NCBI RefSeq assembly: GCF_009862785.1
Contig: NZ_WWHU01000001.1
Span: 3,348,001 to 3,412,000, forward strand
Source: Gordonia sp. SID5947
Lineage (GTDB): Bacteria; Actinomycetota; Actinomycetes; Mycobacteriales; Mycobacteriaceae
Reading direction: 5' to 3'
DNA length: 64,000 bases
The notes beneath the pieces were generated by a model. It had not been told where the DNA came from. It made no database searches and was given only the letters and a program-made list of their open reading frames with translations. Positions 17,860 to 28,444 of the stretch are shown piece by piece. Numbering within the stretch: position 1 is the stretch's first letter; the number at the start of each line of letters is the position of its first letter. The position numbers and the translations under genes are program-made.

Positions 17860-19113
17860 TCACGCGATCGTCCCGGCCTCGTGTAGACGGACAAGCGTCT
17901 CCGCGTCGTAGCCGAGGACCTCGCCGAGCACCTCGTCGGTGTGGGCGCCGGGTCGGCTCGCGCCGCCGAAACGAATGCCGCCGGCGGTGTCACTGAGCTT
18001 GGGGACCACCCCGACCCCCTTGACCGGCTCTGGGTCGTAGCCTTCGTCATCAGGTCCGAGCGACGGGTCGTCGTGATCGACGAACAGTTCCCGAGCACGG
18101 AACTGCGGGTCGACCATCACCTCGGCGACCGTGTTCACCGGCCCCGTGACGACCTGGAAGTCGTTGAGGATCGCGACGAGGTCGTCGGCGAGGTGGTCGG
18201 CGGCCCACGCGGCGATCATCTCGTCGAGCTCGTCCTGATGGTCACCGCGCGCGTTGTGATCGGCGTAGCGCGGATCGGTGCCCAGTTCGGGGCGGCCCAT
18301 CGCCGCGGCCAGCCGCATCCAGAGAGTGTCCTGGTTCGCGGCGATGATCACCCACCGGCCGTCCTTCGACTTGTAGATGTTGGACGGCGCAACGCGTTCG
18401 AGCCGGGTGCCGGAAGCCTGCCGGACATGGCCGGTCTTGTGATAATCCGGCACCGTCGACTCCTGGATCGCCAGCGACGCCTCACTCAGCGCGGCGTCGA
18501 CGACCTGACCGCGACCGGTCCGCTCGCGGGCGTACAGCGCGGCGAGCGCGCCTTGGAACGCGAACATGCCGCCGAGACTGTCGCCGAGTGACAACGCGAT
18601 TCGGGGCGGAGCCTCGCCGGGGAACCCGTTGAGGTGACGCAGTCCGCTGATCCCCTCGGCGACCGAGGCATAGCCCGGACGCGCTGCGTAGGGACCGGTC
18701 TGCCCGTAACCCGACACCCGGACCAGGATCAGGCGAGGATTCAGCTCGCTCAGGACGCCGTAGTCGATTCCCCACCTCTCGAGCGTTCCGGGGCGGAAGC
18801 TCTCGACGACGACATCGGCGGTGCGTACCAGGTCGAGAAAGATCTCCCGGCCGGGGTCGGTCCGCAGATCCACACTGATGCACCGCTTGTTACGAGCGTG
18901 CACCCGCCAGAACAGCTTCTGACCGCCTTGGCCCCAGTCGCGCAATGGATCCGGCCGATCCGGCGCTTCGATCTTGATGACGTCGGCTCCCATGTCACCC
19001 AGGAGTCGTCCGCAATAGGGTCCCGCGATCAGTGTTCCGAGTTCGAGGACCCGAATCCCGGACAGCGCACCGGTCGCCACACCGCCGGCTGCTCCTGTGG
19101 CTGCGGTGCTCAT
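17860..19113 (-). CDS. CaiB/BaiF family III CoA-transferase
   Basis: A 417-residue family III CoA-transferase that moves CoA between carboxylic acids. It begins with the typical LSGIRVLELGTLIAGPYCGRLLGDMGADVIKIE (split here: LSGIRVLELG, about 18-27, and DMGADVIKIE, about 40-49). The conserved Asp178 in SLGDSLGG is the likely covalent carboxylate. Its ATG overlaps the stop of the upstream acyl-CoA ligase by ATGA, so it is the last gene of the sulfatase, ligase, transferase operon. Substrate is unknown. CoA ligase plus CoA-transferase suggests that the desulfated product is processed as a CoA thioester. Confidence 0.88.
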   Translation of the reverse strand: MSTAATGAAGGVATGALSGIRVLELGTLIAGPYCGRLLGDMGADVIKIEAPDRPDPLRDWGQGGQKLFWRVHARNKRCISVDLRTDPGREIFLDLVRTADVVVESFRPGTLERWGIDYGVLSELNPRLILVRVSGYGQTGPYAARPGYASVAEGISGLRHLNGFPGEAPPRIALSLGDSLGGMFAFQGALAALYARERTGRGQVVDAALSEASLAIQESTVPDYHKTGHVRQASGTRLERVAPSNIYKSKDGRWVIIAANQDTLWMRLAAAMGRPELGTDPRYADHNARGDHQDELDEMIAAWAADHLADDLVAILNDFQVVTGPVNTVAEVMVDPQFRARELFVDHDDPSLGPDDEGYDPEPVKGVGVVPKLSDTAGGIRFGGASRPGAHTDEVLGEVLGYDAETLVRLHEAGTIA

Positions 19114-20702
19114 CGATTGCCTCCTGGCTCGTCGGACGATGATGCGTCGGTGCGGGCCATCACCATTCCCCGCAATGTCGGTTTGACCACCTTGCCGGAA
19201 GCGTTGCGCGGCAACTCGTCCACCACGAGCACCTCCGTCGGCTTCTTGTAGCTGGCCAGCCTGCCCGCACAGAACTCGATCACGTCGGCGGGATCGGGCG
19301 GTGCCGAGCGATCGTCGGGCACCACGAAGGCCACCGGGGTCTCGCCCCAACGCTCGTGCGGCGCGCCGACGACGGCAGCATCGGCGACACCGGGGTGGGC
19401 GACCACGGCCTGTTCCACCTCGGCGCTGTAGATGTTCTCGCCACCCGAGATGATCATGTCCTTGAGGCGGTCGACCACGTAGAAGTAGCCGTCCGCATCC
19501 ACGCGGACCAGGTCGCCGGAGTGGAACCAGCCACCCCGAAATGCGGCGGCCGTCGCCTCCGGCGCATTCCAGTAACCGACGGTGACACCCGGTCCGCGGT
19601 AGACGATCTCGCCGACCTCTCCCGCGGCGACGTCGACCATCTCATCGTCGACGACCCGGACCTCGACCAGCGGCACCGGCCTGCCGACCGAGCCGAGCTT
19701 CGCCCGGGATTCCGCACCGGTCACCACCAGGGTGATCGGCGACATCTCGGTCTGACCGAACGATGAGCAGATCGACGCCTCGGGGAAGGTCGCGGCCATC
19801 AGGTCGAGGGTGGCCGCGCGCGCCGGTTCCGCACCCCATGCCAGGCTGCGGAGCGCGAGCGCACGTGGTCGCTGCGCCTGCTCCTCGCATACCCGATGCC
19901 AGACGGTCGGCACCAGGAAGGCCGACGTCACCGCATGGGCGGCCAGCAGGTCGAGAAAGCTGCCCGGTTCGAACCGTCCGGTCTCGACGAGGACCATCGT
20001 GTGGCCCAGCACGAGGCTCGGGATGACGTGTCCGATCGACGCTATGTGGAAGAGCGGAGACGTCACGGCGGCGACCTCGTCCGGCTCGACCAGACGCAGC
20101 ACACCGATCGCGGTCATCGTCTGGGTCATCAGGTTCTGGTAGGTGAGCATCGCCCCCTTGGGCTTGCCGGTGGTGCCCGACGTGTACATCACGAACGCCA
20201 ACTCACCCAGATCGTCGGGGCCGACACCTTTGTCCGGCGCGCAGGACTCGAGGGCGCCCTCATAGCTCTGCGCTCCCTCTCCGCCGATCACCAGACACGG
20301 CATACCGCCCTCGATCACGCGGGTCTGTTCGACAACCGAGCGCACCGCTGTATCGGTGACGACGGCGACCGCCCCGGAGTCCGCGGCGATGTGATCGATC
20401 TCGGCGGGGGCCAGCCTGAAGTTCACCGGCACCAGGACGGCACCGAGCCTGTGTACGGCGACCAGCGTCTCGACGAACTCGGGCCGATTGGTCGTGACGA
20501 GCAGGACCCGATCACCGCGCTGCACGCCACGCTCGGCGAGAGCGGTGGCCAGGCGGCGGGTACGGTCGTCGAGTTCCGACCAGCTGATCGTCCGGGTGTC
20601 GAACACGAGTGCCGCGGCGTCGGGACACTGCGATGCGTGTCGCGCCACCTGCTGTACCCATTGCAGTGGCCGCCAAGGATTCTCGGGATGGGTGGGGTTC
20701 AC
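19110..20702 (-). CDS. Acyl-CoA synthetase (AMP-binding), FadD-like
   Basis: A 530-residue class I adenylate-forming enzyme that activates a carboxylic acid with ATP and CoA. The P-loop YTSGTTGKPKG is at about 173-183, the A5-like region is SSFGQTEMSP, the hinge region is SGDLVRVDADGYFYVVDRLK, and the catalytic Lys is in RNASGKVVK near the C-terminus. In the raw sequence it is in frame with the upstream sulfatase. However, GTG 20702 follows a purine-rich GAGAGAGA and starts a normal ligase N-terminus (VNPTHPENPW), and the true sulfatase stop lies just upstream at 20713. I therefore treat it as a separate gene. ATGA overlap with the CoA-transferase. Confidence 0.85.
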   Translation of the reverse strand: MNPTHPENPWRPLQWVQQVARHASQCPDAAALVFDTRTISWSELDDRTRRLATALAERGVQRGDRVLLVTTNRPEFVETLVAVHRLGAVLVPVNFRLAPAEIDHIAADSGAVAVVTDTAVRSVVEQTRVIEGGMPCLVIGGEGAQSYEGALESCAPDKGVGPDDLGELAFVMYTSGTTGKPKGAMLTYQNLMTQTMTAIGVLRLVEPDEVAAVTSPLFHIASIGHVIPSLVLGHTMVLVETGRFEPGSFLDLLAAHAVTSAFLVPTVWHRVCEEQAQRPRALALRSLAWGAEPARAATLDLMAATFPEASICSSFGQTEMSPITLVVTGAESRAKLGSVGRPVPLVEVRVVDDEMVDVAAGEVGEIVYRGPGVTVGYWNAPEATAAAFRGGWFHSGDLVRVDADGYFYVVDRLKDMIISGGENIYSAEVEQAVVAHPGVADAAVVGAPHERWGETPVAFVVPDDRSAPPDPADVIEFCAGRLASYKKPTEVLVVDELPRNASGKVVKPTLRGMVMARTDASSSDEPGGNR

Positions 20703-20712
20703 GTTCTCTCTC

Positions 20713-23069
20713 TCAGTCCATTGCGGCTGCGACAGCCAGTTCGGCGGCTTCGACGAGCGCCGGATCGTAGGGGCACGATCGCCCGGAACATAGGTGACGT
20801 GCGCAAGGGCGCCCGTGTAGGCAAAGCTGCGACGGCGTTGGTGGAGTTCCCAGTACACCGGCCCGCCCCGACTGAGGCCGACGTCGATGCCGCTGAACGG
20901 CGCCATGCCCACGAGCATCGCGACGGATCGGATCTCGGCGACCACCACGCCGTTCACGTCCAGGGTCAGTGACCATCGGAAGTCGGGCTCGGCGACAGCG
21001 CTCAGACGCGCCAGTTGCCTTCCCGTGCTCAGCTCACTCGATGCCCCCACCACGTGCATCCGCCCGTACTCGTTGTAGCCCAGGTGGATTCGGCCGTCCT
21101 CGACGTAGATCACGTATCCGCCGCCCTGGTCCCCGTGTGAGAGCAACACGCCCTCGTCGCCGAACCAGGTGAAGTCGATGTCCGCGACGAAGTCCCGAAG
21201 CGCGATCAGCTGGTGGGCCCGATACCGCTCCAGCGTCGGCGTCCGCGGCAGCAGGCGAACCGGGTTCGTCAGCTCGTCCTCGTCCGGCCGGCGAACCGAA
21301 TTCTCCTTGCGGCCACGGTCGTTGAGCGGGAACACGGTGTTCTCCCATGCCGCGCGCTCCCATGCGGCCGCCATGTCCGCGAGCCTGGCCGGCTCGCTCG
21401 CGGAGACGTCGACGAGCTCGTTCGGGTCGGATCGCAGGTGGTAGAGCTCCCACTCGGAATCATCGAACGGGGCGCCGGGGCGGTGCTGGGTGACCAGCTT
21501 CCAGCCGTCCCGGTAGTAGCCGCGGTTGCCACCGAACTCCGCATACTGCTCGAACCGTGTGCTGTCGGCATCCGGAGAACCGAGGACGCGACGAAAGCTC
21601 ACTCCGTCGACCGATTGTGCGGGGCGGCCGTGGCGTTCGCCGGGCGACGACAGCCCGAGGAGATCCAGGATCGTCGGCGCGACGTCGGTGACGTACTGGT
21701 ACTGCGTCCGTATGCCGTCCTCGTCCTGATCACGACGGAGCCCGCGAGGCCACGACATCAGGAAGGGGACACGAACCCCGCCGGCGAAGGTCTGGCCCTT
21801 GTAGAGACGGAAGGGCGTGTTGGACACCATGCCCCAGCCGCGGGGGTAGTGGACCATGGCACGCGGGCCCCCGATCAGTTCGGGGTCGCGGGCCACGTCG
21901 GCTTCCCAGTCACTCGGGATGCCGTCGAGATGGACGAAGCGGGAGAAGTAGCTACGGGTCCCCTCCACCCCGCCTTCCGTGGTGCCACCGTTGTCGGAGG
22001 TGAATACGATGATCGTGTTGTCGAGCTCGCCGAGCGCCTCGAGGGTGTCCATGACCCGGCCGACCGACTGGTCGACGCTGTCGACCATCGCCGCGTACAC
22101 CTCCATGTACCGGGCATAGAGATCCCGCTCTTCGGCACTCAGGTCGTCCCACGCCGGTACGTCGAACGCCGCTTTGCCGCCGTCCCGCGGCGGTAGTGGC
22201 ATGTCCGGCGGAAAGAGACCCTGTGCGATCTGGCGGGCATGCCGCGACCGTCGCAGCTCGTCCCATCCCGCCGCATACCGGCCGCGGTGGCGGTCGAGAT
22301 CGTCCGGTTTCGCACCCAGCGGCCCGTGCATCGCGACATGGGAGAAGTACAGGAAGAAGGGCTTACGGGAATCGCTCGCGCGCAATCCCGTGATCATCTC
22401 GATCGCGCGGTCGGTGAGGTCATCGGTCAGGTAGTAGTCGTCCGGATAGTCGTCGCGGACGACCGGAGAGTTGTCCATGATCAGCCGGTTGGGGTGAAAG
22501 AAGCTGTTGCAGCCCTCGTTCGATCCGTAGAAGCGATCGAATCCGCGTTGCAGGGGCCACGTTCCCTTGTCGGCCGCGTCGTTCATCAGGGCATCGCGCG
22601 TCAGATGCCACTTGCCGATCCCGAACGTGGCATAACCCTGACCACGCAGGATCTCGGGGAGTGTCAGCACATCGTCGGCGATCTCCAACCGCATTCCCGG
22701 GAAACCCGGATCCGAGTTGGCGACCGAGCCGTAGCCCGCGCGATGAGGATTGAGCCCGGTGAGCAGTGCGGCCCGAGCGGGCGAGCAGACCGGCGTGGTG
22801 TGGTAGTTCGTCAACCGCACACCGGCGTCGGCCAGCCGATCCAGGTTGGGTGTCTCGATCTCCGAACCGAACGGACCGATGTCGCTGTAGCCCATGTCGT
22901 CGAGCAGGATCACGACCACGTTCGGGGCGCCCTCGGGCGCCCGTTGCTCGGCCGGCCAGTGCCGGTCCGACTCGGTGATGGTCCGGCCGATCCGGCCGGC
23001 GTGATCGTCGTAGCCCCGTGCATAAGGCGGCACGCCTCTGCGGTCGGGCGCGGCTTCTGCGGCCATCAT
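20713..23069 (-). pseudogene. Type I arylsulfatase, frameshifted near its C-terminus
   Basis: A formylglycine-dependent sulfatase of about 785 residues. Asp57-Asp58 are in VVILLDDMGYSDIG, the modified Cys95 is in CSPAR, and GKWHL, HGPLG and SDNGGTTEG are further active-site segments. No signal peptide is evident, so it is probably cytoplasmic. After TYVPGDRAP the frame breaks. Adding one base to the four-base run at 20770-20773 gives YDPALVEAAELAVAAAMD and a stop at 20713, a sensible sulfatase end. Without it, the frame runs on into the acyl-CoA ligase as a false fusion. ATG 23069 has GAGAGGA upstream. First gene of the operon; divergent from the LuxR-type regulator. Confidence 0.82.
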
Positions 23070-23149
23070 CGTCCTCTCTGACGTGGGATACAATCGCGGT
23101 CTGCGATCGGGGATCGCCGGTGACCGACGTCTCGTTCAGTCTCGCCACC

Positions 23150-23161
23150 GTTGTGGACAAC
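23150..23161. promoter_or_regulatory. Dyad in the sulfatase/LuxR intergenic region
   Basis: GTTGT-GG-ACAAC lies between the divergent sulfatase and LuxR-type genes and could bind a regulator. A GGGTGATTGG word at 23177-23186, beside the LuxR-type start, resembles the half-site of the dyad upstream of the ABC importer. Confidence 0.3.
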
Positions 23162-23187
23162 CTCATCAACCGGACAGGGTGATTGGT

Positions 23188-25605
23188 GTGAGCGCCGCTC
23201 CAGGATCCGACACGCTGCGTGCTGCCGACGATCTGCTGCCCGGCCATCTGGTGGCCGTCATCGCGCCCGCCGGGGCCGGCAAGACGACGTACCTCGCCAC
23301 GATCGCCGATTCGATGCGCACACGTGGTCTCGATGCGGTGACCCTCGACGCGTTCATCAGCGGGCCGAGCAGTGTCCTCGAGGCGCTGGCCGGCGACACC
23401 GACGTGGTGTGCATCGATGACGCCCATGTCCTCGCACCCTCGGACGAACTGGACGCGGCGGTGGTCCGCCGCATCGGCGAGGGTCGGTGGACCGTGCTGG
23501 CCGGGCGCGACCAGGTGCCGGTCTCCTGGCGACGGTGGTCGGGCCGCGGTCAGGCCGTGGAGGTCGGATTCGCCGATCTGCTGCTCGATCCCGCGCAACT
23601 GGCCGCGCTGGTCGAAGCTGCCGGGATACCGGTCGACGACGTCGACGAACTGCACCGGCTCACCGCCGGCTGGGCCGCACCGGCCCTGCTGTGCGTGGAG
23701 GAGCGACGCCGCACCGGCAGCGACGACTGGTCGACCACGGACGCGGTGCGCTACGTGCGCAGCGAGGTGGTCGAGGCGCTGCCCGATCAGCTCCGCCGAC
23801 TGCTCGATCGACTGGCCTTTCTGCCGTCGCTCGATGACGAGGTCGCGCGGGTCGCCCTCGAGTCGCGGCACGCGGCGACACTGCTCGACGATGCCGCGAG
23901 TCGCCAGTTGATGCTGTTGCGCACCCCCGGGTCCCCGCCGACGTTCCACCTGCCGCCGGTGGCCGCCGCCGCGCTGCGCGCGGACCCCCAGGGTCCAGAT
24001 GCCGAGGAGCTGCGCGCGATCCGGCATTCGGTCTCGTTGCTGTACGAGCGGCGCGGCGAGTGGGATGATGCCGTGGCCCTGATGCTGGAGGCCACTCCGG
24101 AGCACGCGGTCAGGCAGCTGAGTCGCATGCTGGGCGCTCTGGAACCGTTGGGACGCACCAGCAACACTCTGACATGGTTCCGTCGGCTACCCCGCGATCT
24201 CCGTGCCCAGCCGTCGGGCGTGCTGGGACTGGCGCTGGCGCTGATCCAAGCCGGATACGTCTCGGAGGCCGAGGAACTGCTCGAGCGGTCCACCCCTCGA
24301 TCCTGGAAGCGGCGTGACGAATTCGCGGAATTCCTTGTCGTACGCGCGATCGCCTACCGGGTGAGGTTCCGCCACACCGAAGCGATCGACGCCGCACAGA
24401 ACGCGCTCGACGTGATCGCCGAGGGATTGATGTGCTCGGCGAGCCGCACGAACTTCTTGCGTCTGATCGCCGAAGAACAGATCAAAGAGGTCCGCGCCTG
24501 GCAGGGCGATCTCGATCCGGTCCAGGACATGTTCGGCGCTCGAAACGACGAAGCGCCACACGGCTATCGGGACGTGTCGCTCGTTCACGCCATGGGGATC
24601 ACCGCCGTCGTGCTCTGCGAGGCAGGTAGGTTCGCGCAGGGTGCCGAGCGCGCACAGTCGACGCTCAATGTCGCGGCGCGGCGCGGTCTCGACGACTCGC
24701 ACCTGACCACCGAGGCGCACCTGGCCCTCGGCCTGGTCGCCTCCGAACACGGTGATCTGGTCGAGGCCCGCGACCATTTCCAGCGCGCCCGAGACCTTGC
24801 CGAGACGGCACTGTTCCCGACCACCAGGGTGCGCATCGATCTTGCTCTGGCGGAGGTCCTCGGTCGGCTCGGCGACCGACAGGCGGCTCAGGAACAACTC
24901 GACAGCGTGGTCGAGGCCACGTGGGATACCGGAGACCCGGTGCTCCAGAGCCGGGTACTCGCGACGTCGGCCGTCATGCAGGCGCTGACCCGGGACGCCA
25001 CCCAGCTCGCCAAGACGAGCCAGCGGCTACGTGGAGTCCAGGCCCCCGGGATGGCGGTCCGCGAACGGCTGCGCTGCGCGTTGGTCCTGGGCTCGACGGC
25101 CGATCTCTCAGCCATCGCCGCCGACCTCGACGCGGTCCATACCGCCGCCACCGACGTCGCCGCCGCCCTGTGCCGTGCACATGCGTGCCGCGACAAGGAT
25201 CCGCAGGCCGCGACCGAGTACGTCCTCCATGCGTTGCGGCTCGCCGAGAAGGAGGAGATGTGGCACACCGTGCTGGACTTCGCGACCGGCCTCGAGTCGA
25301 TCGTCGCGCGCGCCGCCGAGGCGACGGATCCGACGGCCGGTCCGACCCCGCGATTCACGCGCCGGGTGATCTCGCACCTGTCCCGTATGGCCGAGCAGAA
25401 CCAGGTCCTCCTGAGCTCGCGGGAACTCGAGCTCGCGCGCTACCTCGACAGTCGGCTGACCAACGGCCAACTCGCCGAACAGCTTTTCATCTCGGAGAAC
25501 ACCGTCAAGACACACCTGCGGCACATCTACCAGAAGCTCGGCGTGGAGCAGCGCGACCAGGCGGTGCGCAAGCTCGAGGAACTCGGCATCATCCTCGACC
25601 GGTGA
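23188..25605 (+). CDS. MalT-like ATP-dependent LuxR-family regulator
   Basis: An 805-residue STAND/LAL-type regulator. The N-terminal NTPase has Walker A APAGAGKT (about 26-33) and Walker B DVVCIDDAH (about 67-75), and the middle is helical and TPR-like. The C-terminal LuxR HTH (about 740-800) has LSSRELELARYL and ISENTVKTHLRHIYQKLG. MalT-type proteins need ATP and an inducer to activate catabolic promoters. It lies between the divergent sulfatase operon and the convergent ABC-importer operon, so it is the natural regulator of both. GTG 23188 has AGGG 8 nt upstream; GTG 23179 is an alternative. Confidence 0.85.
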   Translation: MSAAPGSDTLRAADDLLPGHLVAVIAPAGAGKTTYLATIADSMRTRGLDAVTLDAFISGPSSVLEALAGDTDVVCIDDAHVLAPSDELDAAVVRRIGEGRWTVLAGRDQVPVSWRRWSGRGQAVEVGFADLLLDPAQLAALVEAAGIPVDDVDELHRLTAGWAAPALLCVEERRRTGSDDWSTTDAVRYVRSEVVEALPDQLRRLLDRLAFLPSLDDEVARVALESRHAATLLDDAASRQLMLLRTPGSPPTFHLPPVAAAALRADPQGPDAEELRAIRHSVSLLYERRGEWDDAVALMLEATPEHAVRQLSRMLGALEPLGRTSNTLTWFRRLPRDLRAQPSGVLGLALALIQAGYVSEAEELLERSTPRSWKRRDEFAEFLVVRAIAYRVRFRHTEAIDAAQNALDVIAEGLMCSASRTNFLRLIAEEQIKEVRAWQGDLDPVQDMFGARNDEAPHGYRDVSLVHAMGITAVVLCEAGRFAQGAERAQSTLNVAARRGLDDSHLTTEAHLALGLVASEHGDLVEARDHFQRARDLAETALFPTTRVRIDLALAEVLGRLGDRQAAQEQLDSVVEATWDTGDPVLQSRVLATSAVMQALTRDATQLAKTSQRLRGVQAPGMAVRERLRCALVLGSTADLSAIAADLDAVHTAATDVAAALCRAHACRDKDPQAATEYVLHALRLAEKEEMWHTVLDFATGLESIVARAAEATDPTAGPTPRFTRRVISHLSRMAEQNQVLLSSRELELARYLDSRLTNGQLAEQLFISENTVKTHLRHIYQKLGVEQRDQAVRKLEELGIILDR

Positions 25606-25623
25606 GTCGCGAGAAGCCGCAGA

Positions 25624-26501
25624 TCACCGCCTCGCGGCCCTGCGGGCCTCTCTCTTGACCCGCTGCCGGGCGGGATCCGGAACAGGTGCCGCCGCGACCA
25701 GGCGTCGGGTGTACGCATGCTCCGCATGATCGTGCACCTCGCGGGCATCACCCCACTCGACGAGATCACCCTGGTACAGGACCGCGGTGCGGTTGCTCAG
25801 ATGACGCACCACACCCAGGTCGTGCGCGATGAACAGATAGGCGACACCCATCTCCTGTTGCAGGTCGGCGAAGAGGTTCACGATCTGCGCCTGAGTCGAC
25901 ACATCCAACGCGCTGACCGCCTCGTCGGCCACGATCAGACGGGGCCGCGGAGCGAGGGCCCGGGCGATCGCGACCCGCTGTCGCTGTCCCCCGACAGTTC
26001 GCTCGGGTAGGAATGAGCCTGTCGCGCAGGTAGTCCCACCGCATCGAGGAGATCGTGGACCTGAGAGGTGATCTCCCGCCGATCGGTCGCGCCGAGGAGC
26101 CGGCGTATCGGCTCCGCGATCGTGGCGCCGATCGTCATGGTCGGGTTGAGCGAGCTCACGGGATCCTGGAACACGGCCTGCACGTTGTGGCGGTACCACT
26201 TCGTCGCCTGCCGATCAGTCGGCATCGGCCGGCCGTCGAAGGTGATCGATCCCGAGGTGACCGGCAGCAGCCCCAGGACGGCCTTGCCGATCGTGCTCTT
26301 TCCCGATCCCGACTCGCCGACCAATCCGACCGTCTCCCCTACACCCACGTCGAAACTGACGCCTTTGATCACCTCGGTGGGTGGGGTCGGGCGGAACAGC
26401 CGGCGCCGGCCGGGGTAGGAGATGTGGACGTCGTCGACCACCAAGAGCGGAGTGCGGTCCACGCTCGATGTCGCGGTCTGTCCAGAGGCCCGGGGGCTCA
26501 T
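25624..26501 (-). pseudogene. Oligopeptide-type ABC importer ATPase (DppF/OppF-like), frameshifted in its signature motif
   Basis: An ATPase of about 292 residues. Walker [10 protein letters not shown] and the Q-loop QAVFQDPVSSLNP are in the first frame. The ABC signature is split: YPSELSG in the first frame and GQRQRVAIARAL in the next. One extra base in the five-base C/G run at 25988-25992 restores LSGGQRQR. Walker B LIVADEAVSALD, HDLGVV and the C-terminal HAYTRRLV then follow to 25624. Its ATG overlaps the stop of the permease/ATPase fusion (ATGA). A break exactly inside an essential motif of an otherwise intact operon favours a sequencing indel. Confidence 0.85.
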
Positions 26502-28444
26502 ACTGTCTCCTTCTCAGGGATGGCGGGCACAGCCGAATCGACGAGGAGACAACGAACTTGGCGTCCGTCCCCGATTCGGACGAACGGTGGCTCGGTGGAA
26601 CCGCAGCCGTCGACCGCCGCCGAGCAGCGACCGGCGAACACGCATCCGTCTCCGAGGGCCCCGGGTCGGGGAACCTGGCCCGGGATGGTGGGTAGCCGGT
26701 CCAGGTCGGCGCCGTCGTCGGGAGTGGCCGTCAGCAGAGCCCGCGTGTAGGGGTGACGCGGGTCCGTGAACAGGTCGTCGACCGAAGCCGTCTCCACGAT
26801 CTCACCCGCATACATCACCGCGGCCCGATCACAGATGTCGGCGACGACCCCCAGATCATGGGTGATGAAGAGGATGCCGACGCCCAGATCGTTCTTGATG
26901 TCGATCAGCAGGTCGAGTACCTGGGCCTGGGTGGTGACGTCGAGAGCCGTGGTCGGCTCGTCGGCGATCAACATGTCCGGCTCACATGCCAGCGCGATGG
27001 CGATCACCACGCGCTGCGCCATGCCGCCGGAGAACTGGTGGGGGTAGTCCTCCACGCGGCGTTCCGGTTCGGGGACACCGACCCGCGCGAGCAGTCTGAT
27101 CGCCTCGGCGCGCGCCGCTCGCCGGTCGACCCGACGGTGCAACCTGACGGTCTCCTCGAGCTGACGTCCCACGGTCATCGCCGGGTTCAGCGCCTTGCCG
27201 GGTTCCTGGAACACCATGGCGATCCTGGCCCCACGAACGTCTCGCCAGGCCTTCTCCGGTGCGCCGACGAGTTCTCTTTCGCCACAACGGATGTGACCGC
27301 TGACCGCGGCACCGGGTGGCAGCAACCCGATGCTCGCCAGTGAGGTCATCGACTTCCCCGACCCGGACTCCCCGACCAGTCCGACCACCTCACCGCGGCA
27401 GACGTCAAGGGAGACACCACGTAGCACCGGAACCGGGCCGTCGTCGCCGGGCAGGCTGACACGTAGGTTCCGCAGCGAGAGCACGGCTTCCGGCGCGGCG
27501 GCCTCGACCGGTTCGACAATGTTCGGGACAGCCTCTGCGGGTGCGGCTTTCGGTCGAGGACGAGCCGACCGCGGGTTCACCGAGGCCGCCAGTCCGTCGG
27601 CGACCAGATTGAACGCGAGCACGGTCAGCGTGATCATGACGCCGGGCACCACCGCGAGGAGCGGTTGCTGATAGAAGTACGTGCGCGCCTCGGACAGCAT
27701 CACCCCCCAGGTCGCCTGCGGCGGCTGCACGCCCACACCGAGGAAGCTCAGCATCGCCTCGATGAGCAGCGCGACCCCGAAGTAGAGGGCGACCTCGACC
27801 AGCAGCGGGATCGCCACGTTTGGGAGCACGTACCGCATCATGACCGTCCCCGCAGGCGCACCGGAGAGCTGTGCGGCGGTGACGTAGAGCTCCTCGCGCG
27901 TCGAGAGCACCGAGCCGCGCACCAATCGCGCGATGCGAATCGCGAAGAGGATGCCGACCGCGAACATGGCCGTCACCAGACCCGGGCCGAGCGCTGCGAT
28001 GATGGCGAGGGCGACGAGCATGCCAGGTAGCGAGAGGAAGACGTCGACGAGCCGCATCAGGATTCGGTCGGTGATGCCGCCCGCGTAACCGGCGACGAGA
28101 CCGATCGGCACGCCCAGCACCACCGCGACCGTGATGGCCTCGAGACCGGCGATCATCGCGATCTGCGTTCCCTCGATGAGACGGCTCAGGGTGTCCCGGC
28201 CGAGCTGATCGGCGCCCAGCCAGTGGTTGCTCGAGAAGCCCGAGAACGCCGAGGCGAAGTCGGTCGCGTCGGGATCGTATGGGGTGATGATCGGGGCCAG
28301 CGCCGCGACGACGCACAACAGGATCAGGAATGCGGCGGCGCCCACCGCGACGTACCGGCGCCGGAAGCGCCGCCACAGTCCGGACGGCGCGGATGCGGAA
28401 GCCGCCGCATCCTCAGAGGTCGTCTTCTTCGTGTCGGTCATCAT
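26498..28444 (-). CDS. ABC importer permease fused to ATPase (DppC-DppD-like)
   Basis: A 648-residue protein. The first 300 or so residues are a DppC-type permease with six hydrophobic segments, an N-terminal OppC segment, and the EAA-like region [19 protein letters not shown]. After a Pro/Ala-rich linker comes a DppD-type ATPase with Walker A GESGSGKS, the FSGGMAQR signature and Walker [12 protein letters not shown]. It ends with the Cys-containing oligopeptide-ABC C-terminal segment ([17 protein letters not shown]). Permease/ATPase fusions of this type are known in actinobacterial oligopeptide/nickel transporters, so I regard it as real. The start overlaps the DppB stop (ATGATG). With DppB, DppF-like ATPase and a lipoprotein it forms a complete importer. 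Confidence 0.88.
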   Translation of the reverse strand: MMTDTKKTTSEDAAASASAPSGLWRRFRRRYVAVGAAAFLILLCVVAALAPIITPYDPDATDFASAFSGFSSNHWLGADQLGRDTLSRLIEGTQIAMIAGLEAITVAVVLGVPIGLVAGYAGGITDRILMRLVDVFLSLPGMLVALAIIAALGPGLVTAMFAVGILFAIRIARLVRGSVLSTREELYVTAAQLSGAPAGTVMMRYVLPNVAIPLLVEVALYFGVALLIEAMLSFLGVGVQPPQATWGVMLSEARTYFYQQPLLAVVPGVMITLTVLAFNLVADGLAASVNPRSARPRPKAAPAEAVPNIVEPVEAAAPEAVLSLRNLRVSLPGDDGPVPVLRGVSLDVCRGEVVGLVGESGSGKSMTSLASIGLLPPGAAVSGHIRCGERELVGAPEKAWRDVRGARIAMVFQEPGKALNPAMTVGRQLEETVRLHRRVDRRAARAEAIRLLARVGVPEPERRVEDYPHQFSGGMAQRVVIAIALACEPDMLIADEPTTALDVTTQAQVLDLLIDIKNDLGVGILFITHDLGVVADICDRAAVMYAGEIVETASVDDLFTDPRHPYTRALLTATPDDGADLDRLPTIPGQVPRPGALGDGCVFAGRCSAAVDGCGSTEPPFVRIGDGRQVRCLLVDSAVPAIPEKETV

